From: Alphaproteobacteria bacterium
GTDB taxonomy: Bacteria > Pseudomonadota > Alphaproteobacteria > ATCC43930 > CGMCC-115725
Reading direction: 5' to 3'
DNA length: 61,268 nucleotides
Assembly: GCA_021325525.1 (NCBI GenBank)
Contig: JAJPHB010000060.1
Coordinates: forward strand, 1-61,268
The notes beneath the pieces are model-generated. The model was not told the DNA's origin and did no database searches. It saw nothing but the letters and a program-made list of their open reading frames with translations. Below are positions 18,222-30,841 of the stretch, in pieces (positions within the stretch are counted from its first letter, which is position 1; the number at the start of each line of letters is the position of its first letter). A program made the translations under genes and the position numbers.

Positions 18222-18452
18222 TCAGGCCGCGCGCCGGGCGTCGTTGCTGTTGGCCGCAATCCGCAGCGCCGGCTCGCCCGCCTCCTGGCGCGCCTTGCAG
18301 AAGACGACGAAGGGGATGTCGGCGCGGCTGAGGCCGAGATCGGCGAGGGCATGATCGTCGAGCGCGCTCAGCTCGGCATAGGCGCGGTGCTGCTCGCGCC
18401 AGGTCCGCAAACGCTCGGCAACGGTCCGGAAGGTGGTTTTGAGAGCCATCAT
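18222..18452 (-). CDS. DUF1127 small protein, copy 2
   Basis: A 76-residue DUF1127 protein. The domain reads HRAYAELSALDDHALADLGLSRADIPFVV at about residues 21-50, after an amphipathic start (TTFRTVAERLRTWREQ). It ends NSNDARRAA like copy 1. It starts with two consecutive methionine-encoding codons (18452 or 18449); GAGATGTG lies just upstream. It is transcribed from its own promoter region, because 315 bases with an operator-like site separate it from copy 1. Two sites with a TGC-N3-GCA core lie about 43 and 93 bases upstream of the second ATG. Confidence 0.82.
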   Translation of the reverse strand: MMALKTTFRTVAERLRTWREQHRAYAELSALDDHALADLGLSRADIPFVVFCKARQEAGEPALRIAANSNDARRAA

Positions 18453-18483
18453 GGCACATCTCCAATGAAAGGTTCGCGCATCG

Positions 18484-18500
18484 ATTGTGCGTTGCACAAC
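18484..18500. promoter_or_regulatory. Palindromic operator-like site B2
   Basis: TTGTGC-GTT-GCACAA is a perfect palindrome centred at 18492, 43 bases upstream of the second ATG of DUF1127 copy 2. It shares the TGC-N3-GCA core with the three longer sites but has shorter, slightly different flanks. Its centre is 50 bases from the upstream site, a spacing compatible with two half-tetramer contacts of a LysR-type regulator. Confidence 0.4.
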
Positions 18501-18533
18501 AGGTAAGCGCGGCCCGACGAGACTCCAGGGCGC

Positions 18534-18551
18534 ATTTTGCATCGCAGCATT
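18534..18551. promoter_or_regulatory. Palindromic operator-like site B1
   Basis: ATTTTGCATCGCAGCATT has the core TGC-ATC-GCA centred at 18542, about 90-93 bases upstream of DUF1127 copy 2. Its right half GCAGCA matches site A, and its left half ATTTTGC matches with one base shift. The position relative to the gene is nearly the same as in sites A and C. The same 200-base region also precedes aminopeptidase P on the other strand. Confidence 0.45.
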
Positions 18552-18652
18552 TCACCTCATGCATGGCATCGTGGGGCCGGCGCGGCGCGCCCTATTGTGT
18601 CGGGCGGCGGTCGCGCCTAGCTTTCGCCGGGCGACGCAGAGGGACATCGATC

Positions 18653-20707
18653 ATGAGCGAGGCGAAGGCGGTGGCCGGGGCGGACTATCAGGGCGATGCG
18701 GCGCTGGCGCGCCTCCTGGCCCAATCCGGCTCGCCCTACGATATCGGCGGCCTCGAGGCGCTGGTGGAAGGGGTGCTGGCGGCACCGGCAAACAGGGAAT
18801 GGACGCGTCTTGCGGCGCCGCAGGTGTCGCCCGAGCTGGAGGTGCAGCTCGAGGCTTTCGCCCGGCGCCTCGCGGAACGGCAGCGCCGGGCCGCGCCGCC
18901 GCGCCCGAAGCCCGCCGAACGCCTCGCGCGTCTGCGCACCGAGTTGGCGAAGCGGGGTCTTGCCGGCTTTATCGTGCCGCGCGCCGACGAGCATCAGGGC
19001 GAATACGTGCCGCTCTGCGCCCAGCGCCTTTCTTGGCTGACGGGCTTCACCGGCTCGGCGGGGCTCGCCATCGTCCTCGCCGACCGCGCCGCCATCTTCG
19101 TCGACGGCCGCTACACGCTCCAGGTGCGTGCCGAGGTCGAAGGCCAGCTTTATGAATACCGGCATGTGACGGAGGAGCCGGCGACCGCGTGGCTGGCGCA
19201 GCATCTCAAAGCGGGCGAGACGCTCGGCTACGATCCGTGGCTGCATGTGCCGGGTGAAATCGAGCGCTACGCCGCGGCCGTGGCGAAAGCGGGCGCGCGG
19301 CTCGCTGCGGTCGATGGCAACCCGGTCGACGCGGTCTGGCAGGACCAGCCGCCGCCGCCCCTCGCGCCGGTCGTCGCTCACGATCTGCGCTTTGCCGGCA
19401 AGCCGGCGGAGGAGAAGCGCCGGGAGATTGCCGAGCGGCTCGCCGCCGAGGGCGTCGACGCGGCCATCCTGACCGCGCCCGACTCGATCGCCTGGCTGCT
19501 CAATATCCGCGGCGGCGACGTGGCGCGGACGCCGCTGCCGCTTTCCTTCGCGATTGTCGCGCGTGACGGCGCGGTCGAGCTCTTCATCGACCGTCGCAAG
19601 CTCGTTCCCGGCCTCGAGGCGCATCTCGGCAACGCCGTTGCCGTGCAGCCGCCCGCCGCCTTCGGCGCCGCCTTGGAGCGCCTCGGCCAGGAGAAGAAGC
19701 GCGTCCAGGCCGATCCCGCTTCCGCCGCTTCCTGGGTCTTCGATCGGCTGGCGAGCGCCGGCGCCGTGATCCACCGCGCCGCCGATCCCTGCCAATTGCC
19801 GAAGGCGCGGAAGAACGAAGTCGAGCTCGCCGGAACGCGCGCTGCCCACCGCCGCGACGGCGCGGCGTTGACGCGGTTCCTCGCCTGGCTCGCCAAGGAG
19901 GCGCCCTCGGGGCGGCTCCGCGAGATCGCGGCCTCCGACCGGCTCGAAGCGATCCGGCGCGAGGGCGAGCATTTCCGCGACCTCAGCTTCTCGACCATTT
20001 CGGGTGCGGGCTCGAACGGCGCCATCGTCCATTACCGCGCGACACCGGCCACGGAGCGCACCCTCGCGCCGGGCGAGCTCTACCTTCTCGATTCGGGCGC
20101 GCAATATCTCGACGGCACGACCGATGTGACGCGGACGATCGCGATCGGCGCTCCCTCGGCCGAGATGAAGGATCGCTTCACCCGCGTCCTCAAGGGCCAC
20201 ATCGCCCTCGCGACGACGCGCTTTCCCGCCGGCACCACCGGCTCGCAGCTCGACGTGCTGGCGCGCCACGCGCTCTGGCAGGCCGGGCTCGATTTCGACC
20301 ACGGCACCGGCCATGGCGTCGGCAGCTACCTCGCCGTCCATGAGGGACCGCAACGCATCTCGAAGGTGCCCAATACGCAAGCGCTGCTGCCCGGCATGAT
20401 CGTCTCGAACGAGCCCGGCTACTACAAGACCGGGGCCTATGGCATCCGCATCGAGAACCTCGTCGTCGTTGTGCCCTGCACCGACCTGCCGCAGGCCGAG
20501 CGCGAGATGCTTGCCTTCGAGACGCTGACCCTGGCCCCCATCGACCTCGCCCTCGTCGAGCCGGCGCTGATGACGACGTCCGAAATCGCCTGGCTCGACG
20601 CCTATCATGCCCGCGTCCGCGAGATCGTGGCGCCACAGCTCGACGCCGCCACGGCCGCCTGGCTGGCCGAGGCGACGCGGCCGGTCGCGGCTTACGCCTC
20701 TCCTTAG
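18653..20707 (+). CDS. pepP: Xaa-Pro aminopeptidase (aminopeptidase P, M24B)
   Basis: A cytoplasmic metallopeptidase that removes the N-terminal residue from Xaa-Pro peptides. It has 684 residues and three domains: two creatinase-like N-terminal domains (first motif PRADEHQGEYVP, then WLTGFTGSAGLAIV) and a pita-bread catalytic domain. Metal ligands lie in LDSGAQYLDGTTDVTRT (two Asp), GHGVGSYLAVHEGP (His), SNEPGYY (Glu) and RIENLVVV (Glu). An unusual stretch of about 85 residues precedes the conserved start PKPAERLARLRTEL. The ATG at 18653 is the best start, but no in-frame ATG lies near residue 85, so the extension seems real. Confidence 0.92.
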   Translation: MSEAKAVAGADYQGDAALARLLAQSGSPYDIGGLEALVEGVLAAPANREWTRLAAPQVSPELEVQLEAFARRLAERQRRAAPPRPKPAERLARLRTELAKRGLAGFIVPRADEHQGEYVPLCAQRLSWLTGFTGSAGLAIVLADRAAIFVDGRYTLQVRAEVEGQLYEYRHVTEEPATAWLAQHLKAGETLGYDPWLHVPGEIERYAAAVAKAGARLAAVDGNPVDAVWQDQPPPPLAPVVAHDLRFAGKPAEEKRREIAERLAAEGVDAAILTAPDSIAWLLNIRGGDVARTPLPLSFAIVARDGAVELFIDRRKLVPGLEAHLGNAVAVQPPAAFGAALERLGQEKKRVQADPASAASWVFDRLASAGAVIHRAADPCQLPKARKNEVELAGTRAAHRRDGAALTRFLAWLAKEAPSGRLREIAASDRLEAIRREGEHFRDLSFSTISGAGSNGAIVHYRATPATERTLAPGELYLLDSGAQYLDGTTDVTRTIAIGAPSAEMKDRFTRVLKGHIALATTRFPAGTTGSQLDVLARHALWQAGLDFDHGTGHGVGSYLAVHEGPQRISKVPNTQALLPGMIVSNEPGYYKTGAYGIRIENLVVVVPCTDLPQAEREMLAFETLTLAPIDLALVEPALMTTSEIAWLDAYHARVREIVAPQLDAATAAWLAEATRPVAAYASP

Positions 20708-20736
20708 CGGGCTTCCGCCATGAACCCTCCTATCTC

Positions 20737-20904
20737 ATGACCGACGAGGCGCCGCAGTATCGCAAGACGGGCAAGGAGTTCTCAGGCCACGACACTGTCA
20801 ACCATAGCGCCGAAGAGTACGTCCGCGCCCACTTCTGGCACACCAACACGGTTGAGGGTTATTTCTCGATCCTCAAGCGCGGCATCACGGGCGTCTATCA
20901 CGCA
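20737..20904 (+). pseudogene. IS1595-family (ISXO2-like) transposase remnant
   Basis: About 55 codons translate to a segment that aligns with residues 206-260 of the intact transposase at 60153-61097: TDEA, then VNHSAEEY, then TNTVEGYFS and KRG are shared. The N-terminal two thirds, the rest of the C-terminus and both ends of the element are missing. It differs at many positions, so it comes from an older, different IS1595 member. It lies directly before the 2OG-Fe(II) oxygenase promoter region. The 362-base gap 20708-21069 holds only this remnant and the palindrome at 20967. Confidence 0.8.
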
Positions 20905-20966
20905 ATATCATATACTTGGAGGGGGAAATCGCGCTGTGGCTGGTGGATTTGGCTCAGCACCGATGT

Positions 20967-20985
20967 ATTGTTGCTCAGCAACAAT
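20967..20985. promoter_or_regulatory. Palindromic operator-like site C
   Basis: ATTGTTGCTCAGCAACAAT is a perfect 19-base palindrome (apart from its central base) centred at 20976, 94 bases upstream of the 2OG-Fe(II) oxygenase ATG. It lies about 60 bases beyond the transposase remnant. It matches site A (17992-18010) in 15 of 19 positions. Confidence 0.65.
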
Positions 20986-21069
20986 CTTTCGCGTCGATAT
21001 GCCCCGCCAAGACCGCATTAACCATGCCGACGCAGCATCGCGCCGCCATTGCCAGCGAAAGGATCGACG

Positions 21070-21951
21070 ATGAGCGAGGCGGTCTCCGAGATCAACGTCA
21101 CCCTCCTGCTTCAAGGCGGGCACAGCCGCAATCTGCGCCTCGACAAGGACGATCCGCTGCTGCGCTCGCTTCTTGCCTCGATCGAGGACAAGGCCGATGG
21201 CGGAGCGCGGGTGCCGCGTCCCTATCATCTGCGCGTCAATGAAGGGCAGGGGCAGCGCTCGCTCATCTTCTCCGGACGCGATCTCGTCGGCATCGTCGTC
21301 GACCCGCCGCTCGCCTTCCGCGACCGCTCCGGCGCTGCGGAGGCGGCGCAGGGCCAGCAAGCGTCACCTTATGTCCTGATCGAGAATTTCCTCGATCCCG
21401 AGCGCCATGCCGAGCTTGTGCGCTTTGCCATCGACGCCGAAGCGCGCTTCACCACCTCGTCGGTCACGACGGGCGATGATGATTACCGCCGCTCGCGCGT
21501 CCTCTTCGAGTTTCCGGCCTTCTCCGCCCTCTTCCGCGAGAAAGTGGCGGCGCTTGCGCCGCAATTGATGCAGCGCTTCGCCCTTCCGGCATTTCCGATT
21601 GCCGAGATCGAGTGCCAGATGACGGCGCATAATGACGGGCACTATTTCAAGCTGCATAACGACAATGGCTCGCCGGAGACGCTGACGCGCGCCCTCTCCT
21701 ACGTCTATTACTTCTTCGCCGAGCCGCAGGGCTTCTCGGGGGGCGAGTTCCGCCTCTACCACAGCCGCATCAAGGACGGCGCCTATCATTGCGGCGAGCA
21801 CGCCGCCGACATCGCGCCGCGCAACAACAGCATCCTCTTCTTCCCGAGCCATTGCCATCACGAGGTGCTGCCGGTGCGCTGCGCCTCCGGACGCTTCGCG
21901 GACAGCCGGTTCACGGTGAATGGCTGGATCCGCCGGCGGGCGGCGGCCTGA
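21070..21951 (+). CDS. 2-oxoglutarate/Fe(II)-dependent oxygenase (prolyl hydroxylase-like)
   Basis: A 293-residue oxygenase with a C-terminal double-stranded beta-helix of the prolyl 4-hydroxylase type (about 105-290). The iron ligands are visible as H196-N-D198 in YFKLHNDNGS and a distal His in PSHCHHEVLPV (263 or 264); Arg280 in DSRFTVNGW should bind the 2-oxoglutarate carboxylate. The N-terminal 100 residues are variable and without a named domain. AAAGGA lies 6 bases before the ATG. The substrate is unknown: related enzymes hydroxylate protein prolyl residues or small molecules. The operator-like palindrome upstream links it to the DUF1127 genes by inference. Confidence 0.85.
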   Translation: MSEAVSEINVTLLLQGGHSRNLRLDKDDPLLRSLLASIEDKADGGARVPRPYHLRVNEGQGQRSLIFSGRDLVGIVVDPPLAFRDRSGAAEAAQGQQASPYVLIENFLDPERHAELVRFAIDAEARFTTSSVTTGDDDYRRSRVLFEFPAFSALFREKVAALAPQLMQRFALPAFPIAEIECQMTAHNDGHYFKLHNDNGSPETLTRALSYVYYFFAEPQGFSGGEFRLYHSRIKDGAYHCGEHAADIAPRNNSILFFPSHCHHEVLPVRCASGRFADSRFTVNGWIRRRAAA

Positions 21952-22051
21952 GCGCGCGCCGAGCCCGGTTTTCATCGTCGCTTAAGCACCCCTTCCTAGA
22001 CTGGCCCGGGCGACCGCGGTCGCCGGGGGGGTGCCGCAGGGGGGTGAGGAG

Positions 22052-24250
22052 ATGGCTCTGGGGCGGATTCGCCGTGTCGCCGCCGGCTTCGATTGGCGCG
22101 ACGGCGTGCGCTGGCTGAGCAGGCTGAGGCTCCGCCGCGGCGGCATCCGCGCGCGCCTCTTCCTCGCTTTCGGAGCGGTGGCCGGCACCACGGTCGTCGC
22201 TGGTATCGCCGCCTCGCTTCTCCTCGCCCAGATCGGCGAATTGCTGCGCGGCGTCGCCGAGCGCAACATTCCCGAAGTCATCGCCACCCTCGATCTCGCC
22301 TCGAACAGCCGCGCCCTGACGGCAATCGCGCCCGGCCTCCTCGCGGCGCAGACGCCGGAGGAGCGCGCGCAACAGCTCAAGACCCTGGCGACGGCCCAGG
22401 CGAGCCTCACCAAGCGCCTCGACGAGCTCGCCGCCTTCGGCGGCGATCAGGACAATCTCGCCCAGATCGGCTCGCAAGTCGGCTTGCTGAAGGCGAAGCT
22501 GACGGCGCTCGATTCGACGGTGGATCAGCGCCACCAGCTCCATGCCGCTCTCCTCCAATTCACCGCCGCCGCCGCGCAGGCGCACAAGGCCCTTCTCGAG
22601 AAGCTCCGCCCGGGTTTGCAGGCGGTGCAGCACGAGATCGCGGCGGCTGGCGCCGCCGGTGCCGACCCGGCCGCGGCGCCCCAATCCCTGACGAAGTTGA
22701 CGGCGCAACTCATTCCGCAGGAGCAGGGCTTGGCCGATCTCATCGCGGCGATCAACCTCGCGGCGGGCGTGATGGAGCGGGGCGGCGGCGCGCCCGACGA
22801 GCCGGCGATCGCCGCCCTCGAAAAGGAGTTCGCCGCCATCGCCGCGCGCATCACCGACAAGCTGAAGGTGGTGACCGCATCCGATCCCGACCTCCAGCTC
22901 GGCGATGCCGTCGACGACTTCATGGAGCATGGCAATGGCGGGCAGACCATCTTCGAGATCCACCGCCAGGAATTGGCCGCGCAGGAATCGGGCCGCAAGA
23001 TCCTTGCCGCCGCCGACGGCATCGCCGCCGAGCTGACGAAGGAGGTGGGCCGACGCGTCGAAGCGGTGGCGGCGAAGACGCTGGCGGCGACGGACCGCTC
23101 GGACGCCGCGGTCGCGACCGGCCGCCTCGTCATGCTTGCCATCGCCATCGTCAGCGTGCTCGGCGCCATCCTCTTCGTCTGGCTCTATATCGGCCGCAAC
23201 CTCGTCGCGCGGATTGTCGGGCTGTCGGATGTGATGACACGGCTCGCCGCGGGCGACCTCGCGGCCGAAGTCTCCGCCACGGCGCGGCGCAAGGACGAGA
23301 TCGGCCGGATGGCGGCGTCGCTTGCCGTCTTCCGCGACGGCATCATCCGCGCCAACGCGCTGGCGGCGCAGCAGGCGGCCGAGCAGGAGGCGAAGCAGCA
23401 TCGCGCCGCTGCGATCGAGGCGCTGACGCAGGCCTTCGATGCGAGCGCCGCCGAGGCGCTCGCTGCCGTGTCGGCCGGCACCGCCGAGATGCAGGGCACG
23501 GCCGAGCGGATGTCGGAAGCGGCGCAGCAGGCGACGGCGCAGACGAGAGCCGTCGCGACCGCATCAGGCCAGGCGGCGAGCAACGTGCAGACCGTCGCGG
23601 CGGCGACGACGGAATTGTCGCAATCGATTGCCGAGATCGGCAACCAGGTCGCGGAATCGGCGCGGATCGCCCGGGAGGCTGTCGAGCAGGTGTCTCGCAG
23701 CCACGCCACCGTCGGCGAGCTGGCGCAGGCGGCACAGCGCATCGGCGAAGTCGTCGGCCTCATCAACTCGATTGCCGGCCAGACGAACCTCCTCGCCCTC
23801 AACGCGACGATCGAGGCGGCCCGCGCCGGCGAAGCCGGCAAGGGCTTCGCGGTCGTCGCCTCGGAGGTGAAGAGCCTCGCGAACCAGACGGCGAAGGCGA
23901 CCGAAGGGATCACGCGGCAAGTCGCCGCCATTCAAGGTTCGACGCAGCAGGCGGTCGGGACGATCACGGGCATCGGGCAGATCATCGACCGCATGGCCGA
24001 GATCGCCACCGCGATTGCCGGCGCCGTCGAGCAGCAGGGGGCGACGACCGAGGAGATCGCCCGCAACATTCACGAGGCGGCGAACGGCACACGCGAGGTT
24101 TCGGGCCATGCGGCCGACCTCTCCACCGTCGCCGGCGCCGCCGGCAAGGCGGCCGAGGACGTCCTCGCCGCGACCGCGCGGCTGACGCGCGATTCCGAGG
24201 CGCTGCGCGTCGAGGTCGATCGCTTCCTCGCAGAAATAAAGGCGGCCTGA
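22052..24250 (+). CDS. Methyl-accepting chemotaxis protein
   Basis: A 732-residue transmembrane chemoreceptor. TM1 lies near residues 35-55 ([20 protein letters not shown]), an unusually long periplasmic helical sensor follows to about 355, and TM2 near 365-385 ([20 protein letters not shown]). A HAMP domain ([19 protein letters not shown]) leads to the signalling helices with the hairpin tip [20 protein letters not shown]. There is no C-terminal CheR/CheB pentapeptide and no che or flagellar gene in the window. I start at ATG 22052; a GTG at 22031 is possible. The sensor is rich in Ala, Gln and Leu, and its ligand is unknown. A GC palindrome (22009-22024) precedes the gene. Confidence 0.92.
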   Translation: MALGRIRRVAAGFDWRDGVRWLSRLRLRRGGIRARLFLAFGAVAGTTVVAGIAASLLLAQIGELLRGVAERNIPEVIATLDLASNSRALTAIAPGLLAAQTPEERAQQLKTLATAQASLTKRLDELAAFGGDQDNLAQIGSQVGLLKAKLTALDSTVDQRHQLHAALLQFTAAAAQAHKALLEKLRPGLQAVQHEIAAAGAAGADPAAAPQSLTKLTAQLIPQEQGLADLIAAINLAAGVMERGGGAPDEPAIAALEKEFAAIAARITDKLKVVTASDPDLQLGDAVDDFMEHGNGGQTIFEIHRQELAAQESGRKILAAADGIAAELTKEVGRRVEAVAAKTLAATDRSDAAVATGRLVMLAIAIVSVLGAILFVWLYIGRNLVARIVGLSDVMTRLAAGDLAAEVSATARRKDEIGRMAASLAVFRDGIIRANALAAQQAAEQEAKQHRAAAIEALTQAFDASAAEALAAVSAGTAEMQGTAERMSEAAQQATAQTRAVATASGQAASNVQTVAAATTELSQSIAEIGNQVAESARIAREAVEQVSRSHATVGELAQAAQRIGEVVGLINSIAGQTNLLALNATIEAARAGEAGKGFAVVASEVKSLANQTAKATEGITRQVAAIQGSTQQAVGTITGIGQIIDRMAEIATAIAGAVEQQGATTEEIARNIHEAANGTREVSGHAADLSTVAGAAGKAAEDVLAATARLTRDSEALRVEVDRFLAEIKAA

Positions 24251-24344
24251 GCCGAGAAGTTGTAATTTTTCCGACACCGCATTCCCTTTGACGCGGCGGC
24301 GCGGTTAGACTGGGGGCGCGACATCGTCCCTGGAGTCTCCGCGC

Positions 24345-25997
24345 ATGAACGTTGCAAGCTCATTGCAGAAGACCTGCGCCGAGCAGGTGGTCGAGGCGCT
24401 GGTCGCGCATGGCACGCGCACGATCTTCTGCCTGCCCGGGGTGCAGAACGACGGGTTCTTCAACGCGCTCTTCGATGCCGGCGACGCGATCAGGGCGGTC
24501 CATGTGCGACACGAGCAGGCGGCCGGCTACATGGCCCTCGGCGCCGCCTTGGCGACGGGCAAGCCAGCCGTCTACAGCGTCGTGCCCGGCCCCGGCTTTC
24601 TCAACACCGCCACGGCCCTCGCCACCGCTTTCAGCACCAACGCGCCGGTCTTCTGCCTCACCGGACAGATCGCGTCACGGCTCATCGACCGCGGCATCGG
24701 CATGCTGCACGAGATTCCGAAGCAGCTCGAGATTCTGCGGACCTTGACGAAATGGGCGGATCGCGTCAGTGCCCCGGAGGAGGGGGCGCAGAAGGTGAAC
24801 GAAGCCTTCGAGCGCCTCGCCTCCGGCCGCCCGCGCCCGGTCGGCCTCGAAATTCCGCCCGATATTCTCACCGCCCCCGTTGGCCCGGAGAAGCCGGCGC
24901 CTCGCCTTTATCTCGATGATCCGGCGCTCGACGAGGATGCGCTGGGACGCGCCGCGCGCCTTCTCGCCGAGGCGCGCAATCCGCTCATCCTGGTCGGCGG
25001 CGGCGCGCAGGATGCCGCGGCCGAGGTGAAGCTGCTGGCCGAGCGGCTCGAAGCGCCGGTCTTCGCCTACCGCATGGGCCGCGGCGTCCTCGACAGCCGC
25101 CACCACCTCAGCCTGACGCTGCCCGCTGCGCATCACTTCTGGAAGAAATGCGACGTGCTGCTGTCGGTCGGCGCAAGGGCGCAGGCGCGCCAGCTCAATT
25201 GGGGCGTCGATGACGATCTCAAGGTGATCCAGATCGACATCGATGCGGAGGAGATGGAGCGCACTCCGACACCGGCCATCCCGATCGTCGGCCGCGCCAA
25301 GACCGTTCTCCAGCGCCTCATCGATGCGCTGGAGCGGGTGGGTTCCCGGCCGCAATCGCGCGCGGACGAGATGGGGGCGCTGAAGGCGAAGGTCGCGGAC
25401 GAACTCGCGGCCTTGCAGCCGCAGATCCAGTATCTGGAGGCGATCCGCGCGGCGCTACCCGAGGAGGGGATCTTCCTCGATGAGCTGACGCAGGTCGGAT
25501 ACGTCAGCCGCATCGCCATGCCGGTCTATGGGCCCCGCACTTTCATCTCGAGCGGCTACCAGGGGACGCTGGGCTGGGGCCTCGCGACGGCGCTGGGCGT
25601 GAAGGTGGCGCGTCCCGAGGTCCCGGTCGTCTCGGTCAATGGCGATGGCGGCTTCGGCTATACGCTGCAGGAGCTGTCGACGGCGGTGCGCCACAAGATT
25701 GGCGTCATCGCCGTGGTCTTCAGCGACGGTGCCTATGGCAACGTCCGGCGGATGCAGCAGGAGCTCTACGGCAACCGCGTCATCGCCACCGACCTCGTCA
25801 ATCCCGACTGGCTGAAGCTCGCCGACTCCTTCGGTGTCGCAGGACAGCGCGCGCGCAGCCCGGCGGAGCTCGAAGCCGCGCTGCGCCGGGCCATCGCCGC
25901 CGATGCGCCGGCGCTCATCGAGGTGCCGTGTGGTCCCATGGCCGATCCCTGGCCGCATATCGAGCGCGGCAAGGTCCGCAGCCGCAAGGCGGCGTGA
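24345..25997 (+). CDS. Thiamine-diphosphate-dependent enzyme, acetolactate synthase large-subunit-like
   Basis: A 550-residue protein with the three-domain plan of acetolactate synthase, oxalyl-CoA decarboxylase and benzoylformate decarboxylase: Pyr domain (catalytic Glu57 in HEQAAGYMA), central domain and PP domain with the cofactor motif GDGGFGYTLQELSTA...NV. It lacks a paired small regulatory subunit gene next door, and several side chains differ from IlvB, so a role other than branched-chain amino-acid synthesis is likely. The gene is not in an obvious operon: the chemoreceptor lies 94 bases upstream and ligA converges 8 bases downstream. The reaction it catalyses cannot be named. Confidence 0.85.
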   Translation: MNVASSLQKTCAEQVVEALVAHGTRTIFCLPGVQNDGFFNALFDAGDAIRAVHVRHEQAAGYMALGAALATGKPAVYSVVPGPGFLNTATALATAFSTNAPVFCLTGQIASRLIDRGIGMLHEIPKQLEILRTLTKWADRVSAPEEGAQKVNEAFERLASGRPRPVGLEIPPDILTAPVGPEKPAPRLYLDDPALDEDALGRAARLLAEARNPLILVGGGAQDAAAEVKLLAERLEAPVFAYRMGRGVLDSRHHLSLTLPAAHHFWKKCDVLLSVGARAQARQLNWGVDDDLKVIQIDIDAEEMERTPTPAIPIVGRAKTVLQRLIDALERVGSRPQSRADEMGALKAKVADELAALQPQIQYLEAIRAALPEEGIFLDELTQVGYVSRIAMPVYGPRTFISSGYQGTLGWGLATALGVKVARPEVPVVSVNGDGGFGYTLQELSTAVRHKIGVIAVVFSDGAYGNVRRMQQELYGNRVIATDLVNPDWLKLADSFGVAGQRARSPAELEAALRRAIAADAPALIEVPCGPMADPWPHIERGKVRSRKAA

Positions 25998-26005
25998 GGC
26001 CGCTG

Positions 26006-29847
<3,842 letters not shown>

Positions 29848-29890
29848 GGGATGCGCGGCGAGCCGGCCGTCGGCATGGGGCGGCGAAGCG

Positions 29891-30715
29891 TCAGAACAAG
29901 GATCCGATGATCCGCGCCACCCAGCCCTTCCGCGGCTGCTGGTCCGGGCCCGAATTGGCGGGGACGCCGGTCAGCAGCGCGTAGCTGTCCTGGTACCACT
30001 CGCTGCCGGGATAGTTATGACCGAGCACGGCGGCGGTGCTGCGCGCCTCGTCGACGATGCCGAGCGCGAGATAGCACTCGGTCAGGCGGTGCAATGCTTC
30101 CGGGACATGGGTGGTCGTCTGATATTTGTCGACGACGCGGCGAAAGCGGTTGATAGCCGCGAGGTACTGGCCCCGCTTCTCGTACCAGCGCCCGATCTCC
30201 ATCTCTTTCCCGGCGAGGTGGTCGCGGGTGAGGTCGAGCTTCAGCCGCGCATCGCGCGCGTAGCGGCTCTCGGGGAAGCGCCGGATGACCTCGTCGAGCG
30301 CCTTGAGCGCCTGATCGGTCGTCTTCTGGTCGCGGCCGACATCGACGATCTGGACATAGTAGCAGAGCGCCTTGAGGTAATAGGCATAGGCGGTGTCGCG
30401 GTTGCCGGGATGGAGCTGGATGAAGCGGTCGAGCGCGACGACCGCCTCATCGTATTTCTGCGCTTCGTAAAGCGAATAGGCGCCCATGATCTGCGCCTTG
30501 GTGGCCCAGACCGAATAGGGGTGCTGGCGGTCGACCTCGTCGAAGGCGGTGGCGGCCCCGCGATAGTCGCCATCGGTGAATTTGTCCATCGCGGTGTTGT
30601 AGAGCTGCTCGACCGGCTTGTCGGCGGCGTCCTTGGAGGCGCTGCTGCACGCGCAGGCGAGCAGCGCGAGCCCGACGACCACGACGATCCGCGGCAAAGA
30701 GAAGGTCTTCAGCAT
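29891..30715 (-). CDS. bamD: Outer-membrane assembly lipoprotein BamD
   Basis: A 274-residue lipoprotein of the BAM complex, which inserts beta-barrel proteins into the outer membrane. The N-terminus MLKTFSLPRIVVVVGLALLA leads to the lipobox LACACSS. TPR repeats follow from about 40 to 245, with YNTAMDKFTDGDYRGAATAFDEV as the first. I start at ATG 30715 because it directly opens the signal peptide; the frame extends seven codons further. It is downstream of lpxC across 126 bases and upstream of recN by 43 bases, the usual alphaproteobacterial order. Confidence 0.94.
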   Translation of the reverse strand: MLKTFSLPRIVVVVGLALLACACSSASKDAADKPVEQLYNTAMDKFTDGDYRGAATAFDEVDRQHPYSVWATKAQIMGAYSLYEAQKYDEAVVALDRFIQLHPGNRDTAYAYYLKALCYYVQIVDVGRDQKTTDQALKALDEVIRRFPESRYARDARLKLDLTRDHLAGKEMEIGRWYEKRGQYLAAINRFRRVVDKYQTTTHVPEALHRLTECYLALGIVDEARSTAAVLGHNYPGSEWYQDSYALLTGVPANSGPDQQPRKGWVARIIGSLF

Positions 30716-30841
30716 GATCCCCTGCGCGTGACGCAACCTCGCCGCCCGCAGCCCGCCCGGCGGCGCGCAATGGTACCACGTCGGAGACGTCTCCAGCGAG
30801 GAAAAGCCGCGGAACTGGCCCGCGAGCTGCGGGCGAAGCGG

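Noticed and set aside
22009-22024. Palindrome before the chemoreceptor gene as a terminator or operator
   Set aside because: It is GC-only without U-tract and without a second copy in the window; too little to assign a function.
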